Shown here: positions 1 to 10,462 of the stretch, piece by piece | Layout: the number at the start of each line of letters is the position of its first letter | Position numbering within the stretch: the stretch's first letter is position 1 | NCBI GenBank assembly: GCA_015179045.1 | Contig: WHUZ01000068.1 | Location: 186,001-250,000, forward strand | Direction of reading: 5' to 3' | Source of the DNA: Kalaharituber pfeilii | Taxonomy: Eukaryota > Ascomycota > Pezizomycetes > Pezizales > Pezizaceae | DNA length: 64,000 nt | Notes under the pieces: model-generated | Databases searched by the model: none | What the model was told of the DNA's origin: nothing | What the model saw: the letters and a program-made list of their open reading frames with translations, nothing else | Program-made: the position numbers and the translations under genes

Positions 1-213
1 CCAAGGGGTGAGGATGGATTGTGCAGACCCTTGGGTGACCAAGATGAAGGGGAGGGCCTTCGGGGAGTGATAGGAATTTTGGAATGGGCGAGGGGTTAGC
101 CCCGGGGGATTTACTTCTATTGTTCCGCACTTGTACTTTGTTTTGATGTAACTAGACCTCGCCATAGCCCATAGGGCGGCACGCGAGTATTGATATGAAA
201 AAAAAAAAAAAAA
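1..213 (+). mobile_element. LINE 3' end (H1 type), 5' part outside window
   Basis: This segment matches 31529-31746 almost base for base: the last codons of a LINE ORF2 after its zinc knuckle, a short 3'UTR, the H1 hairpin (158-187) and an A-tail (198-213). It interrupts the minus-strand retroelement reading frame that continues at 287-741. The 5' end is outside the window, so its own target duplication cannot be seen. Confidence 0.8.
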
Positions 214-224
214 GCGATAAGGTA

Positions 225-286
225 CCTTCCATGGCGAACATGCTGCATGCGGGCTCACGTGACAAAAAAAACCAAAAAAAAAAAAC
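225..286 (+). mobile_element. H2 hairpin-poly(A) micro-insertion
   Basis: The insert is flanked by a 10-bp direct repeat, CGATAAGGTA (215-224 and 287-296). It starts at CCTTCCATGGCGAAC, the hairpin base, and ends in CACGTGAC followed by an interrupted A-tract. Confidence 0.85.
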
Positions 287-492
287 CGATAAGGTATTAC
301 CTGACAACCCTTTCCCATCTGGATTGAGCACTACCTCCAGAGCATTCACAGGCATTTCTGACGTTACAAACAGTTGTGTAGGGCATTCGTACTCATCGAA
401 GATAACATATGTAGGGTTCTCATAGTCTCCCAAGGCTCTCACCTGCTGTACCTTGCCCTGCCTTGGCGAGCAGCTGCATGCGGGGTCACGTG

Positions 493-524
<32 letters not shown>

Positions 525-741
525 CTGTACCGGGGTCCTCTGGGATCTGCCCTTGCATCATTTGGATATTTTTCTTTTCCCCGACATTTTTCTTCTTATA
601 CCTCTCTGCAAGCGGAAATGCTGTCTCCTCCCCAGGTGCTCCTACATTAAGCATACCCGGTTCTGCTTTACTCAGCTTTGGCCTCATTCGGGGTAATTCC
701 TCTTCCACTACTTCTTCGATTCTCATCTGTTCATCTGCCAT
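287..741 (-). pseudogene. Retroelement ORF remnant (unrecognised)
   Basis: With the inserts at 225-286 and 453-520 left out, one minus-strand frame runs from MADEQMRIEEVVEEEL (about 741) through GMLNVGAPGEETAF, then GDYENPTYVIFDEYEC and ALEVVLNPDGKGLSGN. It is acidic and has no domain I recognise. Its position downstream of the gag-like region at 2713-4880, on the same strand, suggests it belongs to the same retroelement. The 1.95 kb element at 766-2712 separates the two parts. It is broken by at least three insertions and is surely non-functional. Confidence 0.4.
453..520 (+). mobile_element. H2 hairpin-poly(A) micro-insertion
   Basis: An exact 11-bp target duplication CCTGCTGTACC (442-452 and 521-531) brackets TTGCCCTGCCTTGGCGAGC..CACGTG plus 28 A. 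The 5' end lies three bases outside the hairpin stem. It splits the minus-strand ORF remnant. Confidence 0.9.
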
Positions 742-884
742 AGCAATCAGGTTGGCCTGGCGGAACCTCTCCGGACAGGCAGATTCTGCCTGCCGCTCCC
801 GGACCTCATCAGACGATAAACTTTACGCCATGACACTGTGACACAGGTACCATTATTGTGGGGTAGGTAGATCAAATGTTGGTA

Positions 885-1096
885 CTTGTTACCAGCATTT
901 AGTGATGCAAAATGGAGGCTGGGCATAGTCCGTGCGAGAGGTCAGTGACCTGGTGTGGCAGCAGGGTATCCTCTCTTGAGAGGACAGTTTTGTAGGGAAA
1001 ACAGCAGCGTTTCTCTTGGGGGCCTGGGTCAATAGCAATGTAGCCACAGCCTTTCAACCAAGGCATGCTATTACAGCACTAAATGCTGGTAACGAG
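885..1096. mobile_element. TA-flanked MITE (ACTYGTTACCAGCATTTAG ends)
   Basis: A 212-bp element with inverted ends CTTGTTACCAGCATTTAG and CTAAATGCTGGTAACGAG, flanked by TA (883-884, 1097-1098). A related copy is at 60467-60675. TA target and size fit a Tc1/mariner-type MITE. Confidence 0.7.
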
Positions 1097-1111
1097 TAGT
1101 ATTACTTACTA

Positions 1112-1708
1112 GGGGTTGTCGACGAACAACTGGGAATGGCTACCAGAAGGTACCAGAGAAAATACGCCAGCCAAACTAGGCAGGTGTCGTGAGGCACCCC
1201 TTTTACCCTTGTGAAATTTATTAGTAAGTACTATGAATTACCACAAATATGCCTCTACACAACAAGACTTACGCGTATCAACTTTACCATGCCCCATCTA
1301 AGTCGAAGAGCTGTAATACAACAAGAGCTCAGAAGCGAAGCAATGTAAAAGCTATCATGATGCTTATGATTTTTAATTGACGCGTGATGAACCTATAAAG
1401 AGGATATGTATGCATTATTTGTGGTTGTAGATGCATCTCAATGTTGACGTGATCGGGATGTGAATACGCTGGTGATGCATATGGTACGAAATAAAAATGT
1501 GGGTGTATGCAGCAAAGTAGGCTACTAAGTGAGCACTACTTACCAGAAGAGCCCACTACCAGTCAAATTTGACTGGTAACAGGCGTTACGTTGGTACCGG
1601 AGACTACAAGCCAACAGACCAATGAACGAAGAGGCCAAGGCACTAAAAGCGCCTCAGTTAGTAGTGGTACTTTCTGGTAGCCATTCCCAGTTGTTCGTCG
1701 ACAACCCC
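1112..1708. mobile_element. TA-flanked MITE with about 45-bp TIRs
   Basis: Inverted ends GGGGTTGTCGACGAACAACT..ACCAGAA (1112 on) and their complement (to 1708) are flanked by TA. The interior is short of coding signal. It contains a small internal palindrome, AGTCAAATTTGACT. Confidence 0.7.
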
Positions 1709-1945
1709 TACTGTACCAATACAAGCTTCCATGTCACAACCAGCTTGGGCCATTGTTTGAATTGCAGACACCAATTCCAATCACTTTAATTCATCCTAGA
1801 TGGCTATTAGCTACATCAACCGAACCTACAGCATCAGCTGCCGGATCGTGATCATTGCAAACGGCTGGATTATTGACCCATGGCCAAACGGCACCAGCTG
1901 GATTATCAACTTCACATATTCTAGTGAGGTAATCTATGTTTTTTT

Positions 1946-1994
1946 GGTCCCTGCCATAGGCTTGTAGCTTGTATGCGGGGTTATGCGAACAAAA
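1946..1994 (+). mobile_element. Degenerate H2b LINE tail
   Basis: GGTCCCTGCCATAGGC..GTATGCGGGGTTATG matches the H2b hairpin seen at the ends of LINEs at 54.1 and 50.8 kb. The A-tail has decayed to AAAATTATT and no target duplication is visible. Confidence 0.5.
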
Positions 1995-2153
1995 TTATTT
2001 GAACAGAGCAATATCATGCCAATCTTTCTGGCAAAGAAGCAGAACGCTTTGCTTACTTTTAAGCCTGTAAAGCAGCGCAGCTCATCCAGCAGTTTCAAAA
2101 TTGTCAGGTTTTGCAGGATATGCTGAAGCTTTTGCTACCTACACCTGCACCTC

Positions 2154-2210
2154 TTTTTTTTTTTTGTGTTGATATCGGTTATCGCATGCCGCTCTAAGGG
2201 CTATGACGAT
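2154..2210 (-). mobile_element. H1 hairpin-poly(A) micro-insertion
   Basis: A 57-bp insert of T-tract plus GATATCGGTTATCGCATGCC..GGGCTATGACGAT lies between exact 11-bp repeats ACCTGCACCTC (2143-2153, 2211-2221). The 5' end is the hairpin base. Confidence 0.88.
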
Positions 2211-2712
2211 ACCTGCACCTCAGTTGCATACCCTCAAAATGTTCCGCACTGCAATGAATAAGCTCTTGTGCATCTGGAGTGGTGTACTCCAAATGTAACA
2301 TTCTAAGAGCAAGAGACAGCGCAAGACGAAGCCTACTAGCAGTGTGACCGGAACTGATAAGCGAGTAATATCACAGAGTGAGGTACAGGAAACCCAAGAT
2401 TTCATTTTTGTTACTTCATCTGCTCATTAATTCAGATCTATTTTTCCATTTTTCATTTTATACTTAATTCAGTAATCATGCATTCAAACTAGTAGATCAC
2501 AGCATGGGCCGATATTTGATAGCCAGTGGGCCGGTACGCACTTACGTCACTAGTCCACTTTAGACCCTGTCTTGCCATATGCCTGTACCAACAATTGATC
2601 ATACCTACCCTACAATGTTGGTACCTGAGTCACAGTGCCATGGCGTAGAATTTATCGTCTGATGAGGTCCGGGAGCGGCAGGCAGAATCTGCCTGTCCAG
2701 AGAGGTTCCGAT

Positions 2713-4880
2713 GGCCTCCACCATGCTTACATCTGCCATTATAATATCCGGTCATATTTCTTCCATCATACCCAGCTAGGGCTGTTTAAGAACTACCTCG
2801 ATTGAAGCTATCTCTTGTGGAACCAGTCCCCTCTGCATATGAGTTCCTGATGTATCACCTAGCTTAGGAGCATTTGATCTAGGGAACAACTTTGCTCTCA
2901 ATGCTCGCTGCTCTCCCTCTGGTAGTGGTGCCTGATTACAGTTCCCTGCTTTATGCCCTCATTGTCCACACCGGACACACTGAAGATCACCAATCCCCAT
3001 GGTTCTGTAATGGTTTAGCAGACCTTGTAGTGACATTGTTTCGTAATGGTTTGGCGGATCTTGTGGCGACCCTGTTCCATAATAGTTTGGCAGAACTTAG
3101 GACGACCCTGTTCCGTAATAGTTTGGCGGACCTTGTGGTGACCCTGTCATTCCAGTGACTTGTGCTGCCCTTCTCATAGGGACCAATGCATTTGAACTCA
3201 GAAGTGAAGCTACTCGTTGCAATGAATCCAACAGGCCGTGATCTGCATTGGACTGAAACCGCCTGGACCGGTCCAGGCCGGTATTCTCAGTGGCCTGGAC
3301 CGGCCTGATCCACATGAATCAGGCCAACCAGGCCAGTCCAGGCCAACCAGGCCAGTCCAGGCCAACCAGGCCAGTCCAGGCCAACCAGGCCAGTCCAGGC
3401 CAATCAGGCCGGTCCAGGCCAATCAGGCCGGGCCAGGCCATTCAGGCCGGTTCAGGCCAATTAAACGAATCACTCCACAGCTATCCAGCTGAATTGAGGC
3501 CAGCATTTACCAGATTGTTTGAGTATTTAAATGAGTAGAATCCCCCGTATGTCTAGAATTTTAAACAGCAGCGGTCTACGACTTTTGTCAAGTATGTATC
3601 ACACTTTGTATTCAAGTATATATACTAAGAAATATTTTAGAAATGATGGACCTTCCAGATAATACAACAGACTGGACTCAATTCTTCGATGATGATACCT
3701 GATGCGCAACTGTCAATTACTGATAGTGGAAATATCCAGGACTATTAAAATCTAATTTACCTGGGTTAAATTCCAAAATCGCTTAAATTTACGTAAATGG
3801 CCTGGTCGGCCTGGACTTGCCTGAATGGCCTGAACCGGCCTGATTGGCCTGATTGTTTCAGGCCGCCTGGGCCGGTCCAGGCGGCCCTCACGGCCTGGCC
3901 TGATTGTTCAGGCCAGGCCAGGCCCAGAATTTCACGGTCCAGGCCAGTCCAGGCCTCCGGTTGGCCTGTTGGATTCATTGGACTCGTTGTAGCACCTTTT
4001 CAAACCCTTGAATAACCATATTGGCTAACCCTTCCTGGGCTGTCAATACCTCCTTCTTCCAGTCCTCTGGTATCTTAGGTACAGTCAAGGTTCCCAATGC
4101 TTGGGCCTCCATCTCTGCTCCTACTGACCCTTTCTGAAAGAGAGTGATAACATCTCTCAATGCATACGGTGCTGTCAACTGGAGATGCACTCCAGTTTTC
4201 AATACTCTGTCTGTAATTCCATTTACAAACTGCTGGTTAGCATACTATCAAACGTGGTCTCCAACATCATTCTCAATTTTCTGACCTGATCCATATATTG
4301 CTCGGTACCATCTCTTCTTTGCTACAAAGTAGCTGCCTCATTCAGTGCTTTGGCAACCTCGTGTGCTTTAGAAATAGGTTGATCGGGAAATTCTTCTGCC
4401 ATAGCAGTCACTATCTCCTCATAAGATGTTCTTTGCTCAGCTGCAAGACCCTGCTACTACTCTTGGGCCTCACCAGCAAGAAAACTCTGTAGGAATATAA
4501 TCTTTGCTGTGTTCCTTGCTGCAGCCATAGGGAAAAAGGTCTCTAGTTGTGGGAAGTATAACTCAAGCATGTCTCTAAACTGAGAAATAGTTGAACCAGT
4601 CTGCCCCTCAGAAAATTTCTCAGACCGCATTATATTAAGATGCCCCCGTCTATCCTTGGTTGAGCTGGATGCGAGAGGGGTAATTCCGGAGTTGTTTCCT
4701 TTATCGTTCTGATACTTTCTTAAGCTGAGTTACTCAAGGCTGGAGTCTGAATAGGACTCACGTCCTCAGAGCTTGAACATGCACTTATTTTCATAGTACC
4801 TTCTGAAGAACTGGAGATAACCACGGCTGGCCGTACAGGACTTTGTACTCTGATGGGGTAGTCCTTTTCTGTTATCAATG
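2713..4880 (-). pseudogene. Degraded retrotransposon Gag-like gene
   Basis: Minus-strand frames, with several stops and shifts, read as Gag. From about 4640 down: FSEGQTGSTISQFRDMLELY, then AARNTAKIIFLQSFLAGEAQ, TSYEEIVTAMAEEFPDQP, MDQVRKLRMMLETTFD and, in a separate frame (4202-3975), LTAPYALRDVITLFQKGSV and LANMVIQGFEKVLQ. Near 2985-2935 a CCHC knuckle, CVRCGQ-x-GHKAGNC, follows. This order (capsid-like helices, then zinc knuckle) is that of an LTR-retrotransposon or LINE-like gag. A hAT-type element (3220-3981) splits it. No protease or RT is recognisable downstream. It is a relic. Confidence 0.55.
3220..3981. mobile_element. hAT-type element with CCAGGCC-rich arms (family G2), copy 1
   Basis: Terminal inverted repeats CAATGAATCCAACAGGCC and GGCCTGTTGGATTCATTG(G) are enclosed by an exact 8-bp duplication ACTCGTTG (3212-3219, 3982-3989), the hAT signature. 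Both arms are arrays of GGCCNNNCAGGCC units (3240-3460, 3795-3965). The core (3465-3790) is non-coding and AT-richer. A second copy at 59465-60151 has the core in the opposite orientation. Confidence 0.82.
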
Positions 4881-4937
4881 GGGAGAGTATCTTGGTTCGA
4901 AATAGACTCCCTTATAAATGCGCTGAAAGGGCCCCGC

Positions 4938-5282
4938 TAGTGAGCAGCACGAGCCGAGCCAGCTCGAGCTCAAACGAGCCAAGATCATGCTTGTGTTTTT
5001 CTTGACAGCTCGCTAAAATGCTTAGCCAGTGCAAGGTTTCATAAACTGTAAATACCTAATATAGTAATAATTAGAGACTTGGAGCTCATTCTGACCTACC
5101 AACAACTTCGAAATGCTCAATTTAGCTGATAGTAGTGAGAAAGATGAAAATTTAGCTTAGTTTAGTTTAGTTTGTCAATATTATGTATATAATCAATCCA
5201 GGCTCGAGCCGAGCTCACTTACTCACGAGCTGGCTCGAGCTCACCCTCCAGCTCGGCTCGAGCTAGCTCGTGCCGCTCACTA
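4938..5282. mobile_element. hAT-type MITE, TAGTGAGCRGCACGAGC family, copy 1
   Basis: A 345-bp element starts TAGTGAGCAGCACGAGC and ends with the complement. It carries GAGCTCGAGC-type subterminal repeats and exact 8-bp target duplication GGCCCCGC (4930-4937, 5283-5290). A second copy lies at 57369-57684. Confidence 0.88.
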
Positions 5283-6281
5283 GGCCCCGCCCTTACTTTC
5301 GGCAGTAACTGTATCAGCCACCTTGAACTACTCACTCCTCTAGCCTTGAGTATGAACAGCTTGCTGGAGCTTATTATTCCAGCATACAATAGGCTCGGTT
5401 TTCCGACGAACCGAGTCCAGCTTTCGTCTAGAATAAGACTTCCTGGCTTTCAGCCTTTCTTTCTTACCATACTAGAAAGATCCGCTGCCTTCCTAGGACC
5501 ACCAAGTTGTGGGAGAGATCAACGAGGAAAGTTCAATGAAGAGAAACAAGAACATGAAAAGGTTTTTTTTTTTTTAAAATCACATGACCCCGCTTGCAGC
5601 TGTTCACCATGGCAGGGCAACATGAAAAGGTAAAAGGACTAGAGATCGGGACGCAAGACGAAGACCGGTTTACTATATCCTAAGAGCACAACGAAACAAC
5701 CCTAAGACTGAACAGAATAACGACCCAGTTATACTGTGACCATCCACGATGATGATCATGGGGAGAGGAGGTCCCCTCCTCTCCCCAAGAAATACTCGTA
5801 ACTTTCTGGTACCCCCTTCCCTCTTTAGTAGTCTCCTCCTCCCCAGGCCTTCATCCACCGTTGTATTTGAAGTGCCAAGATTCCCACAGCACCCTACCCA
5901 CGAAGTTTGTGGAGTTACGGTCTACCCCAGGGCGGTTTTGCGAGAGCCATAAGTCGAGTGTGCAATATGGTCTACTTTCCACTGTGCGGCGTCATATAGA
6001 TAACCCTGGTCTATCTACTCCCTTGCGGACATTTCATCGGCAACTAAGTGGCAACCAGCAAGCTGTTTTATACCGTCGAAGAGGCTAGTCAAATAGCTGT
6101 ATCTCCCGCAGGCGCACATTCGCTGCAAGCCATTTTACGCACTTTAGTAGTACCATAAAATAAGTAGGTGAAGGCGCTCAGAATTTCAGTTGAGGGTAAT
6201 GGTGCCTACTGCTACCATAAATCCAGAAAAGCCACATACTGATCCATTCAATAATGGCTAGCAAAAAAACTAGTCGTCTAA

Positions 6282-6282
<1 letters not shown>
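5283..6282. other. Interval without a supported gene
   Basis: Apart from the micro-insertion at 5563-5618, I see no convincing coding signal. Open frames on both strands are short, and none carries a motif. Confidence 0.5.
5563..5618 (-). mobile_element. H2 hairpin-poly(A) micro-insertion
   Basis: Exact 12-bp duplication AACATGAAAAGG (5551-5562, 5619-5630). The insert reads, on its sense strand, GCCCTGCCATGGTGAACAGC..CATGTGATTTT then poly(A). Confidence 0.9.
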
Positions 6283-6312
<30 letters not shown>

Positions 6313-6352
6313 GGCACGTGACCCCGCGCGCAGCTGCTCGCCATGGCAGGGC
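6283..6352 (-). mobile_element. H2 hairpin-poly(A) micro-insertion
   Basis: Exact 11-bp duplication AGTCGTCTAAC (6272-6282, 6353-6363). The insert is a long T-tract followed by the complement of TGCCCTGCCATGGCGAGCAG..GGGGTCACGTG. Confidence 0.9.
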
Positions 6353-6486
6353 AGTCGTCTAACTTGGACGCCGTTTAGCTATGACTTTGCAGCGGGCATG
6401 GCGAGGTCATGACAAGGGGAGAAGATCTCTTCTATTCTTTCTATTCTTCCGTCCTTTCTATTCCGTTCACATCTAAGGGGAGCGAC

Positions 6487-6699
6487 GGGGAGGGGGGAGA
6501 GGTGGAGATATATAGTGGAGCCTCCCTGAGGCAGAAACCGGAAGGGCCGTCCGGAGGTTTCTGCAATCAGGTTTTAGAAGTAGATAGAAATTTCTTTGTT
6601 TGTTAAGCCTGTCTCAGGCTTCGAGGGCTTGCCCAGGGACCCTGCCATGGCTTGGCGCTGCAAGCGGGGTTACGTGATGTTAAAAAAAAAAAAAAAAAA
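6487..6699 (+). mobile_element. H2 LINE 3' fragment (213 bp)
   Basis: Exact 13-bp duplication TAAGGGGAGCGAC (6474-6486, 6700-6712). The insert ends with the long H2 form: GCCTGTCTCAGGC, GGGCTTGCCCAGGGACCC, the hairpin, then about 18 A. Confidence 0.88.
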
Positions 6700-6730
6700 T
6701 AAGGGGAGCGACACGGGGAAAAGGTCTCTA

Positions 6731-6939
6731 TTTTTTTTTTTTTTTTTTTTTCCTTTTGAATCACATAACCCCGCTTGTAGCACGTGGCCATGGCAAGGGC
6801 AAGCCGGAGACAGAGACAGGCTAAACTAAATTTCTACGTACATGGCCCATCGCGCCGTCGCCCTCGCTCTCCTAACTTCTAAAACTTGACCCCGGCGAAG
6901 AAATTCTCTAAAATGTCATATTCCTCCCCATTCTCCGCC
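6731..6939 (-). mobile_element. H2 LINE 3' fragment (209 bp)
   Basis: Exact 13-bp duplication GAAAAGGTCTCTA (6718-6730, 6940-6952). The body matches 36636-36864, the 3' end of the minus-strand LINE at 36.6-37.4 kb. Confidence 0.9.
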
Positions 6940-7074
6940 GAAAAGGTCTCTAATTCATACTTTCTATTCTTCCTTTCTTCCTCATTATTATCTCTTATAT
7001 TCCTAACCTCACCATAGCCCACAGGGACGGCAAGCGAGTAACATATTTTTTTTAAAAAAAAAAGGCGGGCATGG

Positions 7075-8290
7075 GGAAATGGCTATAGGGCAAGAGGACT
7101 GTGAGGTTCCCCCGACCTGGTATACTACATACCCTCTAAGCATCGGATGCTTTTGATTCATGTTGCGAACTTAGCTCTATGGAGCGTCGGAACTTTACTT
7201 AAAAGTCACCTAGTTTTCTCAATTAAGTAGTATTAGATAGTAACAAATGGGGCATAATGAAAGCGAGGCATCGTAGCATTTAGATACTTAGGTAAATACC
7301 GTTACCAAGTCCATACTTGAAATTATGCTTTTTACGCCTGTAATCCATTACTTTGGCCTTTTTTCATATATTAATCTCAAACCTTTTAGATTCTTTTCCT
7401 CAATATAAAGGTCATTTAATGTACTTTATTTTGATATTTTGGAGGTAGCACACCTAAAAAATAAATTCTCTACAGTTCTAGACCTAACTATAGAATCAAA
7501 CTGCGGAATTGAACCTGTTTTAATACTTATACTACTATACTAATACTACTATATTCTTCTAGTTCTATCTATTCTACTATTCTTTAGCAGCCACTCTGCA
7601 GCCATACTGTAGCTACTTTGTTTTTTAAATTTTAAAGATAAAATAGTATTAAAAGAAAATTTATTAACTATAAACTTGTAGCTAGTAAGAATAGAAGTAT
7701 AATAAAAGTATATTTAATAACTACAGCAGCAATAATTTTAAAAGTATAAAGGTAAAATAGTATTAGAAGTATTTTTAGATATTATAAAATAAGATTAAGA
7801 GTTGATCTGGTAAGAGTAACTTTAAAAGCTTATTCGCAGGTAATATTGAAGGTATATTATTGATATAGATATTAAGAGTAAAATAAGTGCATTTAAGGGA
7901 AAAAAATTTTGTTTTTTCTTTTCTATGTATAGTTATGAGCATATTTATATTTTTTTATTTGGACTCCGAAAAGTTGCAGAGTAGACGAAATAGTACATAT
8001 CTACAGGTTTTAAATTATAATTAGATGTGGTCAGGTAATAAAATATTATTTCTCGTTGAAGTCAATAATTTTGGTCGGCAGGGGTCCATTCTTGGTAAAC
8101 ACCACCATAGCAGACGGTGTCTTTGCCAATATTTCTTGGCAGCACATCATCTCTTAGGCTGGGTATGAGATCAATAGAATAGCTAAGGTTACGTCAAGAA
8201 AGCTAGCATTCGCTTCATCTGATTTTCCATGCTTTGCTTTTAGACCAAGGGCGAAAAAACACCCAAAGCCTCAAATCCCCCTAGATGAGC
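7075..8290. other. AT-rich interval, no gene seen
   Basis: From about 7300 to 8060 the sequence is strongly AT-rich and rich in TA steps. No coding frame or terminal repeat stands out. It may be an old mutated repeat. Confidence 0.5.
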
Positions 8291-8462
8291 TGACATTGTT
8301 AGAACTATTCTCGAGCTCTCATTTTCGGAACACTTTGGCCTTGCCGTTCCATTTAAGCAGAGAGATTATGCCAAGACCTTTAGAAAGATCAAAGAACGTA
8401 TCGGAATCAGTCCCCACTCGCGTGCAACCATCCGATTGGACATTCCATACCTACGTATACCG

Positions 8463-8533
8463 TTTTTTTTTTCTTTTTTTTTTTTTTTTTGATCACGCAA
8501 CCCCTCGTACAGGCTACGAGCCTATGGCAGGGA
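8463..8533 (-). mobile_element. H2b hairpin-poly(A) insertion
   Basis: A T-tract is followed by GATCACGCAACCCC..GGCTACGAGCCTATGGCAGGG, the complement of an H2b tail with a strong inner stem. Flanks do not show a convincing duplication. Confidence 0.65.
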
Positions 8534-8651
8534 ACCACGGATAGTAATCAATTTCAGCTGGCGAGCTGCACCAAAGAACTGCTAAGTAGTGGTTAACGAC
8601 TTTAGGAATCTCGACAAAAGTGATCCACCTACTGCCCCTCAAGGCTTAATC

Positions 8652-9686
8652 ATGTCTTCATCGGTACTGAGGGAGAGAGAACAGGCTCTGCGGCAACAAA
8701 TCGAAGAAAATGAACGTATACAGCGAGAGATGCGAGAACAAGCTGAACGGCTTGAGAGAGAGCGCCAAAACGAGTATGCAGAGTTACAACAGGAGCAGAA
8801 GCGCATGCTAGCGGAAATGCGAAGGAAAGAGGAAGAGCAGAGAACGACTATGGAGGGACTGGAACGGCGCTACCGCGAAAAAGAGGAATCCCTGCACTTG
8901 AAGCTCCAGCTTCTCCAGAGAAACATAACACTAAACGTCTGGCCGACTGCGGAGCAGTGGGCAAGAGCTAGGGAAATGCTTGTTCCTGGAGAACGAAAGA
9001 TCCACTGTGCGATCGCCGGCAATTCAGGTTCTGGCAAATCATCCTTGGTGAATGCATTCCGAGGACTCTACAATAAAGATCCGCAGGCAGCCGAGATTGG
9101 CGTTACGGAAACAACTGAGAAAATTACCTCCTACCCCGATCTTAGTCCAGTAGCACCGCATAACTCCATTGTATGGTATGACTGTCCAGGAGCTGGCACT
9201 TTAAGTATTCCAGGGCCAGAATATTTCAATGCGCAAGGCCTCTTTATATTCGACATGGTCATCGTCGTCATAGACACTCGGGTCACAACGCAAGACATTG
9301 CAATTCTGCAACAATGCGAGTATTTCAAAATTCCATCGCTCATTGTTCGGTCCAAGGCTAATCAGCACATTCTCAACATCATGCATGAAGAACTTGGGTA
9401 CTCCTCGGATGACAGTGATGCAGAGGAGGCAGAAGATTATAATATGCTATTGGGGATGGCGAAAAGCATATTAATCAATAACACAATGGATAGCGTGAGA
9501 GAGAACTTGGAAGACGGACAGCTAAGTTCGGACCAACGGGTTTATATTGTGTCGGCCGACTGCGTCCGGAGTCTTATTTTGTTGGAGAGACAAGGGAAAA
9601 AAATTAAGAAGCCAGAAATGATCATCAATGAGCAGGAGCTGATTGAGGATCTCGTTATTGCAATTTCCGAGACACATTCTAACTAA
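8652..9686 (+). CDS. IRG-like (interferon-inducible GTPase family) protein
   Basis: A 344-residue protein. The first ATG is 8652; the frame is open 63 nt upstream without another ATG. Residues 5-95 form a charged coiled coil (REREQALRQQIEEN, QAERLERERQ). A GTPase domain follows: P-loop GNSGSGKSS near residue 122, switch/G3 DCPGAGT near 182, a hydrophobic FDMVIVVIDTR strand, and a degenerate G4-like RSKAN near 238. The order VTETT, WYDCPGAGT, FNAQGLFIFD and CEYFKIP is that of the IIGP/IRG family. Animal IRGs act on pathogen vacuoles; fungal homologues are mostly uncharacterised, so function here is inference. No transmembrane segment is evident. The acidic stretch SSDDSDAEEAED near 260 is a family-specific insert. 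The gene is intact, intron-free as read, and sits between repeat blocks. Family call fairly sure; role unknown. Confidence 0.82.
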   Translation: MSSSVLREREQALRQQIEENERIQREMREQAERLERERQNEYAELQQEQKRMLAEMRRKEEEQRTTMEGLERRYREKEESLHLKLQLLQRNITLNVWPTAEQWARAREMLVPGERKIHCAIAGNSGSGKSSLVNAFRGLYNKDPQAAEIGVTETTEKITSYPDLSPVAPHNSIVWYDCPGAGTLSIPGPEYFNAQGLFIFDMVIVVIDTRVTTQDIAILQQCEYFKIPSLIVRSKANQHILNIMHEELGYSSDDSDAEEAEDYNMLLGMAKSILINNTMDSVRENLEDGQLSSDQRVYIVSADCVRSLILLERQGKKIKKPEMIINEQELIEDLVIAISETHSN

Positions 9687-10335
9687 GCTGGCCGTCACTG
9701 ATAGGGATAGGTAGTTTTTTGTTCCTAAGTTCATTATTAGTAGACCTGGTTCTCTCGAGAAAGGAGTGTCCCTGATAGGAATATGCTTGATAAGAATTTC
9801 TCTACTATTATATATTTGTTCCATTAGTATATCTTTGATCTACACTCAATCATGATACCGTTTTTTACTTTTTCTTTTCCTAAAAAAGAATATCACGTAA
9901 GACCATTTACCGCGATCTACTATCGTAGGGCATTGTATCATATGGTATTGATTAGTGGACAAGACAATATCTCATGGCAGGACGTAACTACGAAGAAGAC
10001 AGCAACAATGAGGTAAAGAAGCCGATGCCTGTTCTGGATCGCCTCCCGAATTCAGCCCTTCGGTGGACGGATCCGTCCTCTCGCCAATTGAGCGGTCTGC
10101 TCACAAATCACAGCGTTGCTGATAATTTTTTTTTTCTTTCTTTTGCTCCTCGCTCACGAGAGAAATGAATTCCCAAAGGCCCCACTAGGGCTGGTACATG
10201 GTTTAACGTCGACGCTGTGCCTCATACTAGTCCTCACGCGGTATATACGTAAGTAATTACAAAAGCAAATAAAAAGAAAATAAAAAGAATCCTATAGTAT
10301 GTACATGATTTAACCTCTAACTAGTTCATGGCAAG
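9687..10335. other. Interval without a supported gene
   Basis: Short open frames only, for example 9974-10168. No motif, terminal repeat or hairpin element was recognised. Confidence 0.45.
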
Positions 10336-10403
10336 TTTTTTTTTTTTTTTTTTTTTTTTTTTATTTCACGTAACCCCGCTTGCAGCTGTTCGCCATGGCA
10401 GGG
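10336..10403 (-). mobile_element. H2 hairpin-poly(A) insertion
   Basis: A long T-tract and the complement of CCCTGCCATGGCGAACAGC..GGGGTTACGTGAAAT. It lies at the 5' boundary of the LINE fragment that follows. No clear target duplication. Confidence 0.7.
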
Positions 10404-10462
10404 TGAGGGCTGCTTTATCGCGGTGACGGCTAAATTACGAAGGGAGGATATAGAGATACCGT

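Larger units (their letters stand above)
766..2712. mobile_element. 1.95 kb TIR element, unclassified, non-autonomous
   Basis: Positions 766-884 and 2590-2712 are near-identical inverted repeats starting GGAACCTCTCYGGACAGG and containing the palindrome GGCAGATTCTGCC. The interior carries two TA-flanked MITEs (885-1096, 1112-1708) and an H1 micro-insertion (2154-2210). No transposase-like reading frame is visible. It sits in the minus-strand gag-like gene. A flanking TGGCCT is shared by both sides, but a clean target duplication cannot be fixed. Confidence 0.7.
6402..7064 (+). mobile_element. H1 LINE 3' fragment holding two nested insertions
   Basis: The target duplication GCGGGCATGG (6392-6401, 7065-7074) brackets a LINE 3' fragment that ends in a degenerate H1 hairpin (about 7009-7038) and A-tail (7054-7063). 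Taking out the two nested inserts at 6487-6699 and 6731-6939 leaves about 215 bp of 3'UTR. Confidence 0.8.

Noticed and set aside
3240..3460. GGCC-rich direct repeats as a CRISPR array
   Set aside because: Units overlap and have no unique spacers; terminal inverted repeats and 8-bp duplications identify hAT-type arms in a eukaryotic genome.
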